Positions 50,905 through 59,839 of a stretch of 64,000 nt of DNA are shown here, piece by piece (position 1 is the stretch's first letter; each line of letters begins with the position of its first letter). The DNA comes from Williamsia sp. 1135 (GTDB lineage: Bacteria > Actinomycetota > Actinomycetes > Mycobacteriales > Mycobacteriaceae). The position numbers and the translations under genes are program-made. The notes below the pieces were generated by a model. It had not been told where the DNA came from. It searched no databases and saw nothing but the letters and a program-made list of their open reading frames with translations. The stretch lies in assembly GCF_002095395.1 (NCBI RefSeq), contig NZ_MJEI01000098.1, forward strand, positions 62,001 to 126,000, read 5' to 3'.

Positions 50905-52347
50905 TCAGGCTTCGATTTCGGTGCGGCCTTCGCTCCACAGGGTGTGGAACGTGCCTTCCTTGTCGATGCGCTGGTAGGTGTGCGCTCCGAAGAAGTCGCG
51001 CAGACCCTGGGTCAGCGCCGCCGGGAGCCGATCGGCGCGAAGCGCGTCGTAGTACGACAGCGACGACGCGAACGCCGGCACCGGGATTCCCATGGTCGTC
51101 GCGGTCGCCACGACCCGGCGCCAGCTGTCCACGGCGTTCTCGACCGCGTCGCGGAAGTACGGGGCCAACAGGAGGCTGGGCAGTTCCGGATTCTCGGCGT
51201 ACGCGTCGCGGATGCGATTGAGGAACTTGGCGCGGATGATGCAGCCGCCGCGCCAGATGGTGGCGAGGTCGCCGGGGTGCAGATTCCAGTCGTATTCGGT
51301 GCTGCCGGCGGCGATCTGATCGAAGCCCTGGGCGTAGGCGACGACCTTCGAGGCGTACAGCGCCTTGTTGATGTCGTCGACGAATGCTTTCTTGTCGGTC
51401 GGCGAGTCGGCAAGGGTTCCCGATGCGAGACCCTTGGCCTGCTTGCGCTGATCGGTGGCGCTGGACAGTGCGCGGGCGAACACGGCCTCGGCGATACCGG
51501 TCGTCGGGATACCAAGGTCGAGGGCGGACTTGACCGTCCAGCGGCCGGTGCCCTTCTGGCCGGCGGCGTCGACGATGACGTCGACGAGCGGCTTGCCGGT
51601 CTCGGCGTCGATCTGGCTGAGGACCTCGGCGGTGATCTCGACGAGGTAGCTGTCCAGATCTCCGGAGTTCCATTCGCGGAACACATCTGCGATCTCGGCG
51701 ACGGGGAGGTCGAGGGCTTTGCGCATGAGGTCATAGGCCTCACCGATCAGCTGCATGTCGGCGTACTCGATGCCGTTGTGAACCATCTTCACGAAATGAC
51801 CGGCGCCATTGGGGCCGATGTGGGTGCAGCACGGTTCACCGTCGACGTGTGCGGAGATCGACTCCAGCAGCGGGCCGAGGGACTCGTAGGACTCTTTGGG
51901 GCCGCCAGGCATGATCGACGGGCCGTTCAGCGCACCCTCTTCGCCGCCGGAGATGCCGGCGCCGACAAAGTTCAGGCCGCGCTTGGACATTGCGGCTTCG
52001 CGGCGGATGGTGTCGGTGTAGAGCGAGTTACCACCGTCGATGATGATGTCGCCCTCTTCCATCAACGAGGCCAGTTCCTCGATGACGGCGTCGGTGGGAT
52101 CGCCCGCCTTGACCATGATCAGAACCCGACGTGGCTTCTGGAGTGCTGCGACGAATTCTTCCATCGTCTCGGTACGTACGAAATCGCCCTCGGTGCCGTG
52201 CTTCTCGATGAGCGTGTCTGTCTTGGCGATGCTGCGGTTGTGCAGCGCCACCGTGTGGCCGTGTCGGGCAAAGTTGCGGGCGATATTCGAACCCATCACC
52301 GCGAGTCCGGTGACACCGATCTGGGCGCGGGCAGCAGTTTCAGTCAT
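50905..52347 (-). CDS. gnd: 6-phosphogluconate dehydrogenase (NADP, decarboxylating)
   Basis: A 480-residue enzyme of the long (GndA) class: the Rossmann loop GVTGLAVMGSNIARN, the NADP-site Asn-Arg-Ser (LHNRS), active-site GAGISGGEEGA, the catalytic Lys in GAGHFVKMVHNGIEY and IIRAKFLNRIR near the C-terminus. It makes ribulose-5-phosphate and NADPH. In M. tuberculosis the neighbouring gene is gnd1, next to guaB1, as here. A long hairpin separates it from guaB1. Confidence 0.95.
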   Translation of the reverse strand: MTETAARAQIGVTGLAVMGSNIARNFARHGHTVALHNRSIAKTDTLIEKHGTEGDFVRTETMEEFVAALQKPRRVLIMVKAGDPTDAVIEELASLMEEGDIIIDGGNSLYTDTIRREAAMSKRGLNFVGAGISGGEEGALNGPSIMPGGPKESYESLGPLLESISAHVDGEPCCTHIGPNGAGHFVKMVHNGIEYADMQLIGEAYDLMRKALDLPVAEIADVFREWNSGDLDSYLVEITAEVLSQIDAETGKPLVDVIVDAAGQKGTGRWTVKSALDLGIPTTGIAEAVFARALSSATDQRKQAKGLASGTLADSPTDKKAFVDDINKALYASKVVAYAQGFDQIAAGSTEYDWNLHPGDLATIWRGGCIIRAKFLNRIRDAYAENPELPSLLLAPYFRDAVENAVDSWRRVVATATTMGIPVPAFASSLSYYDALRADRLPAALTQGLRDFFGAHTYQRIDKEGTFHTLWSEGRTEIEA

Positions 52348-52454
52348 GGCTACACCCTATGACGAACCTCTCGCGGGCGCGGACGATGGTCTCACACCAC
52401 CCTGGGAGGCCCGGGCCTTCTCCCCGCTGGGCGGGTGAAACGGCCCGGTCGACA

Positions 52455-53402
52455 TCAGTTGTCGATGAGGCGGTGGAGCTCGGTGAGCCAAGGCACGGCA
52501 ACCGCAATGGTGGGGACGACCAGGATGGCGGCAGCGGCCGTGTACGCGACAAGGCTGATCGCTCTGGTGGAGCGGGTGTCCGAGAGGCGCTTGACTCGTG
52601 CGAGGGTGCTGGGGCCACCGATGGCCATTGCGCCGCGCGGCGCCACCGAGTCGGCGCAGGCGACCAGGGCGCGACCGAGCTGAGTGTGCCCCGAGCTGCG
52701 CACGGCTGTGTCGTCCGCCAGCAGTTCGACGAGCAACTGCACAGCACCGAGTGCAGACCGGCTTCGGACGAAACGTGGGAAGGCCTCGTGCACTGCGATG
52801 AAGGCCTCGAGCACCAGGTCGTGGCGGGCGCGGAGATGAGCGCGTTCATGACTGATGACGGCTTCGAGTTCGTCGCGACTGAGGCGGGCGACCGTGCCCT
52901 CGCTCAGCACGACCCGTTGACGCAGTCCGGGCAGGCAGTAGGCCATCGGCTGGTCGACCTCGAGCATGCGGACGTCGCGTGCATTGAGCAGATCACTCGA
53001 CGACGACCGATCCATGCGGTCGAGCAGATCGATGAGTTGGCGGTGCGCCGAACGCCGGGCGCGGGTACGCATACCGACGCGGATGACGGTGTAGAAGAGT
53101 CGAGCGCCGATGACCAGGGTCAGCAGGAACACCGCGACGTAAATGGTCCAGAGTCCGATACCCAGGCTCGCGACCTCTTTGAGTGGATCGGTGGTGGGAC
53201 GACCCTGTGCGTCGGGTACCAGCAGGTTCGCGGCGATCGCGAGTCCGCAACTGAATGCGGACAGTACGGCGGCGATCGCAATCGACTGCCACAAAGCCAT
53301 GGCCGCACGAGGCGCCCGCAGCGGCCACTCGGCTCTGGCGAGCCAGCCCGGAGCCGGTCCCACGAGGACCAGGGCGACGATCCCGAACACGAACGCGGTC
53401 AA
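52455..53402 (-). CDS. BlaR1-like M56 membrane metallopeptidase
   Basis: A 315-residue, multi-span M56 peptidase. The zinc motif HERAH lies in EAVISHERAHLRARHDL. At least four hydrophobic spans are visible, including a C-terminal one. It lacks the penicillin-binding sensor domain of BlaR1, as in M. tuberculosis Rv1845c, which works with BlaI. It should cleave or otherwise relieve BlaI. It lies eight bases after the blaI stop, in one operon. Confidence 0.87.
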   Translation of the reverse strand: MTAFVFGIVALVLVGPAPGWLARAEWPLRAPRAAMALWQSIAIAAVLSAFSCGLAIAANLLVPDAQGRPTTDPLKEVASLGIGLWTIYVAVFLLTLVIGARLFYTVIRVGMRTRARRSAHRQLIDLLDRMDRSSSSDLLNARDVRMLEVDQPMAYCLPGLRQRVVLSEGTVARLSRDELEAVISHERAHLRARHDLVLEAFIAVHEAFPRFVRSRSALGAVQLLVELLADDTAVRSSGHTQLGRALVACADSVAPRGAMAIGGPSTLARVKRLSDTRSTRAISLVAYTAAAAILVVPTIAVAVPWLTELHRLIDN

Positions 53403-53410
53403 GACAAATC

Positions 53411-53818
53411 CTACGGGTCGGTGATGCGATGCGGCTCGCGATGTGTTCCACGAGCCGATTCCAGTTCGTCCAATGCGCGCCGAAGGGCGTCTGCTTCGTC
53501 GGCGCCGACGCGTCCCACGAACGATACGAGCGCCGCCTGGCGCGACCCCGCCTCGTCGGCCTCGCTGAGTGCGTCGACCATCAGACTTGCCACGAGGTGC
53601 TCCCGCGGATGTGTCGCGGAGTACCGGTGGGCACGATCGTCCCGCAACTGAGTGACCAGATTCTTCTTGGCCAGGCGCTGCAGCACGGTCATCACGGTTG
53701 TATAGGCGAGTTCGCGGTCAGCCGATAGCGCAACGTGGACCTGCCGCACTGTTTGCGGTTCATCGGACGACCACAGACTGTCCATCACCGCGCGCTCGAG
53801 CTCACCCAACCCGTTCAT
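53411..53818 (-). CDS. blaI: BlaI/MecI-type repressor
   Basis: A 135-residue winged-helix repressor: ELERAVMDSLWSSDEPQTVRQV, then AYTTVMTVLQRLAKKNLV and RAHRYSAT, all nearly as in M. tuberculosis BlaI, with a C-terminal dimer domain. It represses beta-lactam and other stress genes. I took the ATG at 53818 where the family begins; the frame extends 51 bases more. It is co-transcribed with the M56 gene and divergent from the sRNA locus. Confidence 0.9.
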   Translation of the reverse strand: MNGLGELERAVMDSLWSSDEPQTVRQVHVALSADRELAYTTVMTVLQRLAKKNLVTQLRDDRAHRYSATHPREHLVASLMVDALSEADEAGSRQAALVSFVGRVGADEADALRRALDELESARGTHREPHRITDP

Positions 53819-53888
53819 TCTTCTCACTTTACGTTTCTTCTCATCAAACACCTCGACGCGCATCGCCATGACTTTTCTTCCGAAGTAG

Positions 53889-53919
53889 TTGACAGGTTGG
53901 TAAGGCTAGCCTACATTCA
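53889..53919 (+). promoter_or_regulatory. Sigma-70-type promoter with overlapping iron box
   Basis: TTGACA (53889-53894), 17 bases, then TACATT (53912-53917) is a near-ideal housekeeping promoter. An IdeR-type box, TAAGGCTAGCCTACATTCA (53901-53919), covers the spacer and -10, matching 13 of 19 consensus positions with a palindromic AGGCTAGCCT core. IdeR with iron would block RNA polymerase. Transcription would start near 53924. No protein gene starts within the next 100 bases on this strand. Confidence 0.75.
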
Positions 53920-53923
53920 TCAG

Positions 53924-54010
53924 TACGCGGACCGAGTGAGTGTCCTGAGGGCTGCAGAGACCCCCGGTCCACGCCACAGCAGGCCCCACCAATCCGGTGG
54001 GGCCTGCTGA
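53924..54010 (+). ncRNA. mrsI: Probable iron-responsive small RNA, MrsI-like
   Basis: A transcript of about 85-90 bases is defined by the iron-box promoter at its left and a strong terminator hairpin (53978-54008) at its right, with no reading frame of note. A 5' stem GGACCG/CGGTCC (53929-53934 with 53965-53970) encloses a GC-rich loop that could carry a target-pairing seed. In M. tuberculosis the iron-starvation sRNA MrsI (ncRv11846) lies next to Rv1846c (blaI) and is IdeR controlled; this locus has the same neighbours, blaI on one side and the Rv1847-like thioesterase on the other. The ends are estimates. Confidence 0.65.
53978..54008 (+). terminator. Terminator hairpin of the small RNA
   Basis: AGCAGGCCCCACC (53978-53990) and GGTGGGGCCTGCT (53996-54008) pair perfectly over 13 bases with loop AATCC. 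A T-rich tail (GAGTCTTCT) follows. The next gene starts 118 bases further on; that stretch shows only a GGAGGAG ribosome site. Confidence 0.85.
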
Positions 54011-54125
54011 GTCTTCTGGGTCGGTCTCGGGCGAGCCCGTTCCGCGCCGCACAGCGACCTTTGACAAACTGTGAGTTCGTCGGCGACCCGCTGGGTTCGC
54101 CAGCTTCACGGAGGAGTTTCGCCCG

Positions 54126-54557
54126 GTGACCGAGAAGATCGATGTCAGTAACAGCGATGCGAGTGACTGGACCGCGCGGGGATTCGACGCCGAGATCGGT
54201 CTCCAGTACAAAGACGTGACCCCCGACGCAGTGCGGGCCGAGTTCACGGTGACCGACAAGCTCCTGCAGCCGTTCGGGATCGTGCACGGAGGCGTCTATT
54301 GCGCGGTGATCGAGTCGGTGGCCAGCATCTCGGGTCAGGTCTGGCTGGTGAACAACGTCACGCCTGATGGCCATGTCGTGGGAGTGAACAACAGCACAGA
54401 CTTCCTGCGGGCAGTGAAGACCGGGAACATGACGGCGCAATCCAAGCCCATCCACCGCGGTCGCCGCCAGCAGTTGTGGGAGGTCGACGTCGCCGATGAG
54501 AACGGCAAACTGATCGCCCAAGGCCGGGTCCGTCTGCAGAACATCACCGAGAGCTGA
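54126..54557 (+). CDS. PaaI-family hotdog thioesterase (Rv1847-like)
   Basis: A 143-residue hotdog-fold thioesterase: FGIVHGGVYCAVIESVAS is the PaaI-type active-site helix, followed by VVGVNNSTDFLRAVKTG. It hydrolyses acyl- or aryl-CoA thioesters. GGAGGAG lies nine bases before the GTG start. In M. tuberculosis the equivalent gene precedes the urease operon directly; here a lyase-like gene comes between. The substrate is unknown. Confidence 0.85.
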   Translation: MTEKIDVSNSDASDWTARGFDAEIGLQYKDVTPDAVRAEFTVTDKLLQPFGIVHGGVYCAVIESVASISGQVWLVNNVTPDGHVVGVNNSTDFLRAVKTGNMTAQSKPIHRGRRQQLWEVDVADENGKLIAQGRVRLQNITES

Positions 54558-54564
54558 CGCGGTC

Positions 54565-55815
54565 GTGTCTGCCGGTGACCCTGCCGTCGGTATCAGCCCA
54601 CCCGCGCGAGCCCGGATCGACGCGGTGCTCGGGGCCATCGACATCGAGCTGGATCGCGACTTCCCCGGGGATCGTCCGGAGAAGCAGCCGGCGCACACCG
54701 CGTATGTCAGCGCCGCGGACGTCGACATCGACACCCCGGCGCGCTGGGGTCAGCACGCTCTGGAGATCGCCGAAGCCGCGGCGGCGACGCTGGCCGACCT
54801 CGATCCCCTCGGGGTGCTGCCACTGGTGAGGGAGCAGCTGTCGCACCACCCGATCGAAGATCTGAGAATTGATCTCGAAGACGGGTACGGATGGCGCGCC
54901 GGCGAGGTCGAAGACCGTCATGCCCGCGCGGCCGGCCAAGTGCTCGCGGGCTGGGCGACGGGCCACGCGGGAGCTCCCAGGGTGTTCGGGGTGCGATGCA
55001 AGGGGCTCGGCGCCGCCGAACGCGAGCGAGGACTGCGGACGCTCGAATTGGTACTCGACGGCGCGGGTGGCATACCGCAGGGCTTCGTCTTCACCGTCCC
55101 GAAGTTGCGAGCCGCCGGGCAGGTCGATGCCGTGATCATGATCTGCGAGGAACTCGAGCGCGCTCACGGACTCCCCGCCGGCGCGCTGCGATTCGAATTG
55201 CAGATCGAGAGTCCGCAGGCGGTTCTCGGGGCCGACGGGCGTGCGACGGTGGCCGAAGCGATTCACCGCGGCGGCGCCCGGGTGACCGGACTGCATTACG
55301 GCACTTACGATTACAGCGCTGCCTGCGGCATCGTTTCGGCGCAGCAGTCCCTGGAGCACCCGGTCGCCGACCACGCCAAGGCGGTGATGTTGGTCGCCGC
55401 CGCGCAGACCGGCGTCTGGGTGAGTGACGGCTCCACCCAGATCGCACCGGTTGGTAGCCCTGCGGTTGTCGACGCCGCGCTGCGACGCCATCACCGGCTG
55501 GTGACCCGCAGCCTGGAGCGCGGGATCTACCAGGGCTGGGACATGCATCCGGGGCACCTGGTGACCCGCTGGCTGGCCGTCTACTCGTTTTTCCGCGCGG
55601 CGATGCCTCCGGCGGCAAGCCGGCTCCAGGGGTACTTCGACCGTCAGAGTTCGGAGTTCGTCGACGAACCCGCAACCGCCCAGTCGCTGGCCCTGGTGAT
55701 CCTGCGCGGTCTCGCGGCGGGGGCCTTCACCGAGGGCGACGTACTCGAGGTCGGTGGGCGATGCTCCGAGCAGGCCCTGACGGAGCTGCGGGCGCGCGGC
55801 GGTGTACTGGGCTGA
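54565..55815 (+). CDS. HpcH/HpaI-type aldolase or citrate-lyase-like protein
   Basis: A 416-residue protein of the PEP/pyruvate (HpcH/HpaI, CitE-like) barrel superfamily. Metal- and substrate-binding strands are visible: IEDLRIDLEDGYG (acidic ligand), RFELQIESPQAVLG and GLHYGTYDYSAACG. It is longer than CitE (about 280) and resembles the long DUF6986-type aldolases, whose reaction is unknown. It begins seven bases after the thioesterase stop, so the two may be co-transcribed. It is absent from this spot in M. tuberculosis. GTG start, with no strong ribosome site. Confidence 0.7.
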   Translation: MSAGDPAVGISPPARARIDAVLGAIDIELDRDFPGDRPEKQPAHTAYVSAADVDIDTPARWGQHALEIAEAAAATLADLDPLGVLPLVREQLSHHPIEDLRIDLEDGYGWRAGEVEDRHARAAGQVLAGWATGHAGAPRVFGVRCKGLGAAERERGLRTLELVLDGAGGIPQGFVFTVPKLRAAGQVDAVIMICEELERAHGLPAGALRFELQIESPQAVLGADGRATVAEAIHRGGARVTGLHYGTYDYSAACGIVSAQQSLEHPVADHAKAVMLVAAAQTGVWVSDGSTQIAPVGSPAVVDAALRRHHRLVTRSLERGIYQGWDMHPGHLVTRWLAVYSFFRAAMPPAASRLQGYFDRQSSEFVDEPATAQSLALVILRGLAAGAFTEGDVLEVGGRCSEQALTELRARGGVLG

Positions 55816-55885
55816 GCCGGGGTTCGGTGTCGTTACGCCGCGCCGTGGCGCGGCTCGCGTGGCAGTATTGGAACAGTCGTCCTCC

Positions 55886-55978
55886 GAGCGGTTGACGGTG
55901 AACGTGCACCAGTCGGGCCGGAGCGGTCGACGGTGGGAATGAATCAGTCGGGCCTGAGGCGGTCGACAGTGGAGAACC
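55886..55978. repeat. 35-base degenerate direct repeat before ureA
   Basis: Two 35-base units (from 55886 and 55921; shared GAGCGGT-GACGGTG and CAGTCGGGCC) are followed by a partial third (55956-55978, GGTCGACAGTGGAG) that ends at the ureA ribosome site. They fill the gap between the lyase-like gene and ureA and may carry regulator sites. No clear GlnR box was found here. Confidence 0.7.
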
Positions 55979-55990
55979 GAGGAGGGCACC

Positions 55991-56293
55991 GTGCGTCTGT
56001 CGCCGCATGAGCAAGAGCGACTGATGATCTCGTACGCAGCCGAATTGGCCAGACGTCGACAAGGGCGAGGGCTGATCCTCAACCACCCTGAGTCCGTTGC
56101 GATCATCACCGATCACATCCTCGAAGGTGCCCGCGACGGACGGTCGGTTGCCGAGCTCATGTCCTCGGGTCGCGAGGTGCTCACCCGCGCCGACGTGATG
56201 GACGGGGTGCCCGAGATGCTGCACGACGTCCAGGTCGAGGCAACGTTCCCCGACGGCACCAAACTCGTGACCGTGCACAACCCGATCTCGTGA
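55991..56293 (+). CDS. ureA: Urease gamma subunit
   Basis: A 100-residue Ure[24 protein letters not shown] and [26 protein letters not shown] are standard. With UreB and UreC it forms the nickel urease that splits urea to ammonia and CO2. GAGGAGG precedes the GTG start. It is first of ureABCFGD; ureE is absent, as in mycobacteria. Confidence 0.96.
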   Translation: MRLSPHEQERLMISYAAELARRRQGRGLILNHPESVAIITDHILEGARDGRSVAELMSSGREVLTRADVMDGVPEMLHDVQVEATFPDGTKLVTVHNPIS

Positions 56294-56309
56294 TAGGAGT
56301 GCAGACCTC

Positions 56310-56633
56310 ATGTCCGACGCTGGTCTGATACCTGGTGAAATCCTCTGCGCGGCAGGGGAGATAGTGCTGAACGAAGGCGCAGAGGTCACCGAGGTCCCGG
56401 TCGTCAACACCGGTGACCGGCCGGTTCAGGTCGGCAGCCACGTGCACTTCGTGCAATCCAACGAGGCGCTCGACTTCGACCGCGGGCTCGCGTACGGCAA
56501 ACGACTGAACATCCCGGCCGGCACCGCGGTCCGATTCGAGCCGGGTATCCCGGCGACGGTCGCGCTGGTGCCGATCGGTGGCACGCGCGAAGTGTACGGA
56601 ATCTCGCTGACGCCCCCGGGAAAGTTGGACTGA
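56310..56633 (+). CDS. ureB: Urease beta subunit
   Basis: A 107-residue Ure[17 protein letters not shown] and the [20 protein letters not shown]-type core (ending RFEPG) are conserved. It lies 16 bases after ureA and ends one base before the ureC start, so translation is coupled. Structural subunit of urease, cytosolic. Confidence 0.96.
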   Translation: MSDAGLIPGEILCAAGEIVLNEGAEVTEVPVVNTGDRPVQVGSHVHFVQSNEALDFDRGLAYGKRLNIPAGTAVRFEPGIPATVALVPIGGTREVYGISLTPPGKLD

Positions 56634-56634
56634 C

Positions 56635-58356
56635 ATGGCATCACTGAGTCGTGAGCGCTACGCCGAACTCTTCGGTCCCACAGTCGGCGACCGAATCCGG
56701 CTGGCCGACACCAATCTCCTGATCGAGGTCACCGAAGACCGATCCGGCGGTCCGGGTAAGGCGGGCGAAGAAGCGGTCTTCGGTGGAGGAAAGGTCATCC
56801 GCGAGTCGATGGGGCAGGGGCGGGCCACCAGGGCCGAAGGATCCCCCGACACCGTGATCACCGGGGTCGTGATTCTCGACTACTGGGGAATCATAAAGGC
56901 GGACTTGGGGATCCGAGATGGTCGTATCGTCGCGCTCGGTAAGGCCGGTAATCCCGACACCATGGACGGGGTCCATCCGGATCTGGTCATCGGGCCGTCC
57001 ACCGAGATCATCGCCGGCAACGGCAAGATCGTGACGGCCGGCGGTATCGACTGTCACGTCCACTTCATCTGCCCCCAGATCATGGACGAGGCGCTCGGCA
57101 ACGGGATCACCACCCTGATCGGTGGGGGCACCGGCCCTGCCGAGGGCAGCAAAGCGACCACGGTGACCCCGGGCGCGTGGCACCTGGCGTCGATGTTGCA
57201 GGCCACCGACCACTGGCCGATGAACATCGCGTTGCTGGGCAAGGGCAACACGGTCAATCCCGCCTCGATGCACGAACAGTTGCTCGCCGGTGCCTCGGGT
57301 TTCAAGCTCCACGAGGACTGGGGGAGTACGCCTGCTGCCATCGACGCCTGCCTGCGGGTGGCCGACGAGACGGGCGTTCAGGTCGCCCTGCACTCGGACA
57401 CCCTCAACGAAGCCGGATTCGTCGAGCAGACCCTGGGAGCCATTGCCGGACGCGGCATCCACGCGTACCACACCGAGGGGGCGGGTGGTGGTCACGCACC
57501 GGACATCATCACGGTGGCCGGGTACGCGAACGTCCTGCCCAGCTCGACGAACCCGACCCGCCCGCACACCGTGAACACCCTGGACGAGCATCTGGACATG
57601 TTGATGGTCTGTCACCACCTCAATCCCAGCGTGCCCGAAGACCTGGCCTTCGCGGAGAGCCGCATCAGACCGTCGACCATCGCCGCCGAGGACCTTCTGC
57701 ACGACATCGGGGCGATCTCCATGATCGGTTCAGATGCGCAGGCGATGGGTCGTATCGGTGAGGTGGTCCTGCGGACGTGGCAGACGGCGCACGTGATGAA
57801 GGCTCGCCGCGGTGCGTTGGCCGGTGATGGGGCCGCCGACAATCAGCGAGCGCAGCGCTACGTCGCGAAATACACGATTTGCCCGGCTGTCGCGCACGGG
57901 CTCGATGACGAGATCGGCTCGATCGAAGTCGGCAAACTGGCCGACCTCGTGCTGTGGGAGCCCGCGTTCTTCGGGATCCGTTCGCACGCCGTGATCAAAG
58001 GCGGTGCGATCGCGTGGGCCGCGATGGGCGACGCCAACGCTTCCATCCCGACACCGCAACCGTCGTTGCCACGCCCCATGTTCGGTGCCTCGCCCCGGCT
58101 GGCGGCCGCGACCTCATTGAGTTTCGTTGCGCAACAAGCCCTCGACGACGGGTTGTCCGATCGGCTGGGGCTGGACCGCCGGTTGCGTGCAGTGAAGAAC
58201 GTGCGTCGGGTGGGCAAGTCGGACATGCCGAACAACGACGCACAACCCGAGATCACCGTCGACCCGGACAGTTTCACGGTCACCATCGACGGAGAGGTGT
58301 GGGATCAGCAGCCTGCAACCTCGCTGCCCATGGCCCAGCGCTATTTCATGTTCTGA
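56635..58356 (+). CDS. ureC: Urease alpha (catalytic) subunit
   Basis: A 573-residue catalytic subunit. Nickel ligands lie in GGIDCHVHF and [14 protein letters not shown]; the carbamylated lysine is K224 in FKLHEDWG; the flap His is in [21 protein letters not shown]. All expected residues are present, so it should be active. It overlaps ureF by one base (TGATG). Confidence 0.97.
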   Translation: MASLSRERYAELFGPTVGDRIRLADTNLLIEVTEDRSGGPGKAGEEAVFGGGKVIRESMGQGRATRAEGSPDTVITGVVILDYWGIIKADLGIRDGRIVALGKAGNPDTMDGVHPDLVIGPSTEIIAGNGKIVTAGGIDCHVHFICPQIMDEALGNGITTLIGGGTGPAEGSKATTVTPGAWHLASMLQATDHWPMNIALLGKGNTVNPASMHEQLLAGASGFKLHEDWGSTPAAIDACLRVADETGVQVALHSDTLNEAGFVEQTLGAIAGRGIHAYHTEGAGGGHAPDIITVAGYANVLPSSTNPTRPHTVNTLDEHLDMLMVCHHLNPSVPEDLAFAESRIRPSTIAAEDLLHDIGAISMIGSDAQAMGRIGEVVLRTWQTAHVMKARRGALAGDGAADNQRAQRYVAKYTICPAVAHGLDDEIGSIEVGKLADLVLWEPAFFGIRSHAVIKGGAIAWAAMGDANASIPTPQPSLPRPMFGASPRLAAATSLSFVAQQALDDGLSDRLGLDRRLRAVKNVRRVGKSDMPNNDAQPEITVDPDSFTVTIDGEVWDQQPATSLPMAQRYFMF

Positions 58357-59054
58357 TGTCGACGGAGCCCACACCCACTGCAGGCCAGACCTTTCCCGGT
58401 GACCCGACGACCACCGGTGGACGACAGCTCGCAATGCTGCTGACCCTTGCAGACTCTCGGCTCCCGGTGGGGGGACACGTCCATTCCGGTGGGCTGGAGG
58501 AAGCCATCAGCGGAGGCGCGGTTCGTGACCTCAACACGCTGCGTGAGTTCTTGATCCGGAGGGTCAGGACCAGCGGGCTGGTCGCGGCGTCCATCGCCGC
58601 TGCGGTGGTCGACGGACGACTCGACGTGGCGACCGCAGAGGTCGAGGCCGACGCCCGCACGCCATCTGCTGCCGCTCGCACAGCATCGAGAGCGCAGGGG
58701 CGGGGCATGCTGCGCCTCGGGAAAAAGATCTTCCCGCAGGAGGATTGGAGTATGCACCCGCCTCGACCCCATCTGCCTGTGGTTGCAGGCGCGGTGGCGC
58801 GGATTGCGGGCCTGGACCCGTTCCAGAGCGCTCTGGTGCTGATCTATACGACGATGACGGGTTCGGCAACTGCCGGTCAACGGCTCCTGGCGCTGGATCC
58901 CGGGGATGTGGCGCTGTTGGGAGTGCAGATGACGCCGCTGTGCGAGAGTACCGCCGCCGCAGCAAGTGTCGAGCTGGCCGACCTGTCCGACCCGCTGCTC
59001 GACGTACTCGCGCAACGCCACGAGCTACGTCCCATGCCGTTGTTCGCCTCCTGA
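58356..59054 (+). CDS. ureF: Urease accessory protein UreF
   Basis: A 232-residue UreF: LLTLADSRLPVGGHVHSGGLEEAI and the C-terminal VQMTPLCESTAAA are family marks. UreF with UreG and UreD inserts nickel and CO2 into apo-urease, acting as a gate on UreG. The ATG overlaps the ureC stop; the open frame upstream is a shadow of ureC. ureG follows after 66 bases. Confidence 0.93.
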   Translation: MSTEPTPTAGQTFPGDPTTTGGRQLAMLLTLADSRLPVGGHVHSGGLEEAISGGAVRDLNTLREFLIRRVRTSGLVAASIAAAVVDGRLDVATAEVEADARTPSAAARTASRAQGRGMLRLGKKIFPQEDWSMHPPRPHLPVVAGAVARIAGLDPFQSALVLIYTTMTGSATAGQRLLALDPGDVALLGVQMTPLCESTAAAASVELADLSDPLLDVLAQRHELRPMPLFAS

Positions 59055-59120
59055 GGTGACCGGTACACACGTGAAGTATCCACAGCACGGCATCGATAAA
59101 AAACAAGAGGAGCAGTCCCC

Positions 59121-59819
59121 ATGCCACCACATCTGATCGACGGTCAGCCGCACGTCCACGACCATTCGCGTCCCAAACGGAACCGCACACCGGGCGAGGC
59201 GCTGCGCATCGGGATCGGCGGGCCGGTCGGATCCGGGAAGACCGCACTGGTCGCCGCCCTGTGCCGGCAGTTGCGTGAAGAACTGTCGCTCGCAGTGCTG
59301 ACCAACGACATCTACACCACCGAGGATGCGGACTTCCTGCGCCGCAACGCGGTGCTGCCCGATGAACGCATCACAGCGGTTCAGACCGGTGGCTGCCCGC
59401 ACACCGCGATTCGCGACGACATCACGGCCAACCTGGACGCGATCGACGACCTGGTGGAAGCGAATCCGCCGCTGGACCTGATCCTGGTCGAATCGGGCGG
59501 AGACAATCTCACCGCGACCTTCTCGACCGGCTTGATCGACGCGCAGATCTTCGTGGTCGATGTCGCGGGCGGCGACAAGGTGCCCCGCAAGGGCGGGCCC
59601 GGTGTCACGTTCTCCGACCTGCTCGTCGTGAACAAGACGGATCTCGCGCCGATGGTCGGAGCGAACCTGCAGGTCATGCGGGACGATGCGGCGAAGGTGC
59701 GTGAGGGGCGTCCGACGGTTCTGATCTCGTTGACCGAGGACCCCGCCGCAACCGATGTGCTGGGCTGGGTGCGAGAACAGTTGGCCGCGATTTCTGAGGA
59801 AGCTGCGAGCAAGGCCTGA
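59121..59819 (+). CDS. ureG: Urease accessory GTPase UreG
   Basis: A 232-residue nickel-handling GTPase: P-loop [13 protein letters not shown], the metal motif [12 protein letters not shown] (Cys-Pro-His), switch [12 protein letters not shown] and nucleotide-base motif VVNKTDLAP. The N-terminus has several His ([12 protein letters not shown]) that may hold nickel in place of a separate UreE. GAGGAG lies upstream of the ATG. Confidence 0.96.
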   Translation: MPPHLIDGQPHVHDHSRPKRNRTPGEALRIGIGGPVGSGKTALVAALCRQLREELSLAVLTNDIYTTEDADFLRRNAVLPDERITAVQTGGCPHTAIRDDITANLDAIDDLVEANPPLDLILVESGGDNLTATFSTGLIDAQIFVVDVAGGDKVPRKGGPGVTFSDLLVVNKTDLAPMVGANLQVMRDDAAKVREGRPTVLISLTEDPAATDVLGWVREQLAAISEEAASKA

Positions 59820-59839
59820 ACTTCGGCACATACACCAAG

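Noticed and set aside
53901-53919. Iron box as a control site for blaI
   Set aside because: The best promoter overlapping it points away from blaI; control of blaI on the other strand is possible but has no clear -35/-10 pair.
55816-55885. GlnR box before ureA
   Set aside because: GTTAC is present but no partner half site lies six bases away.
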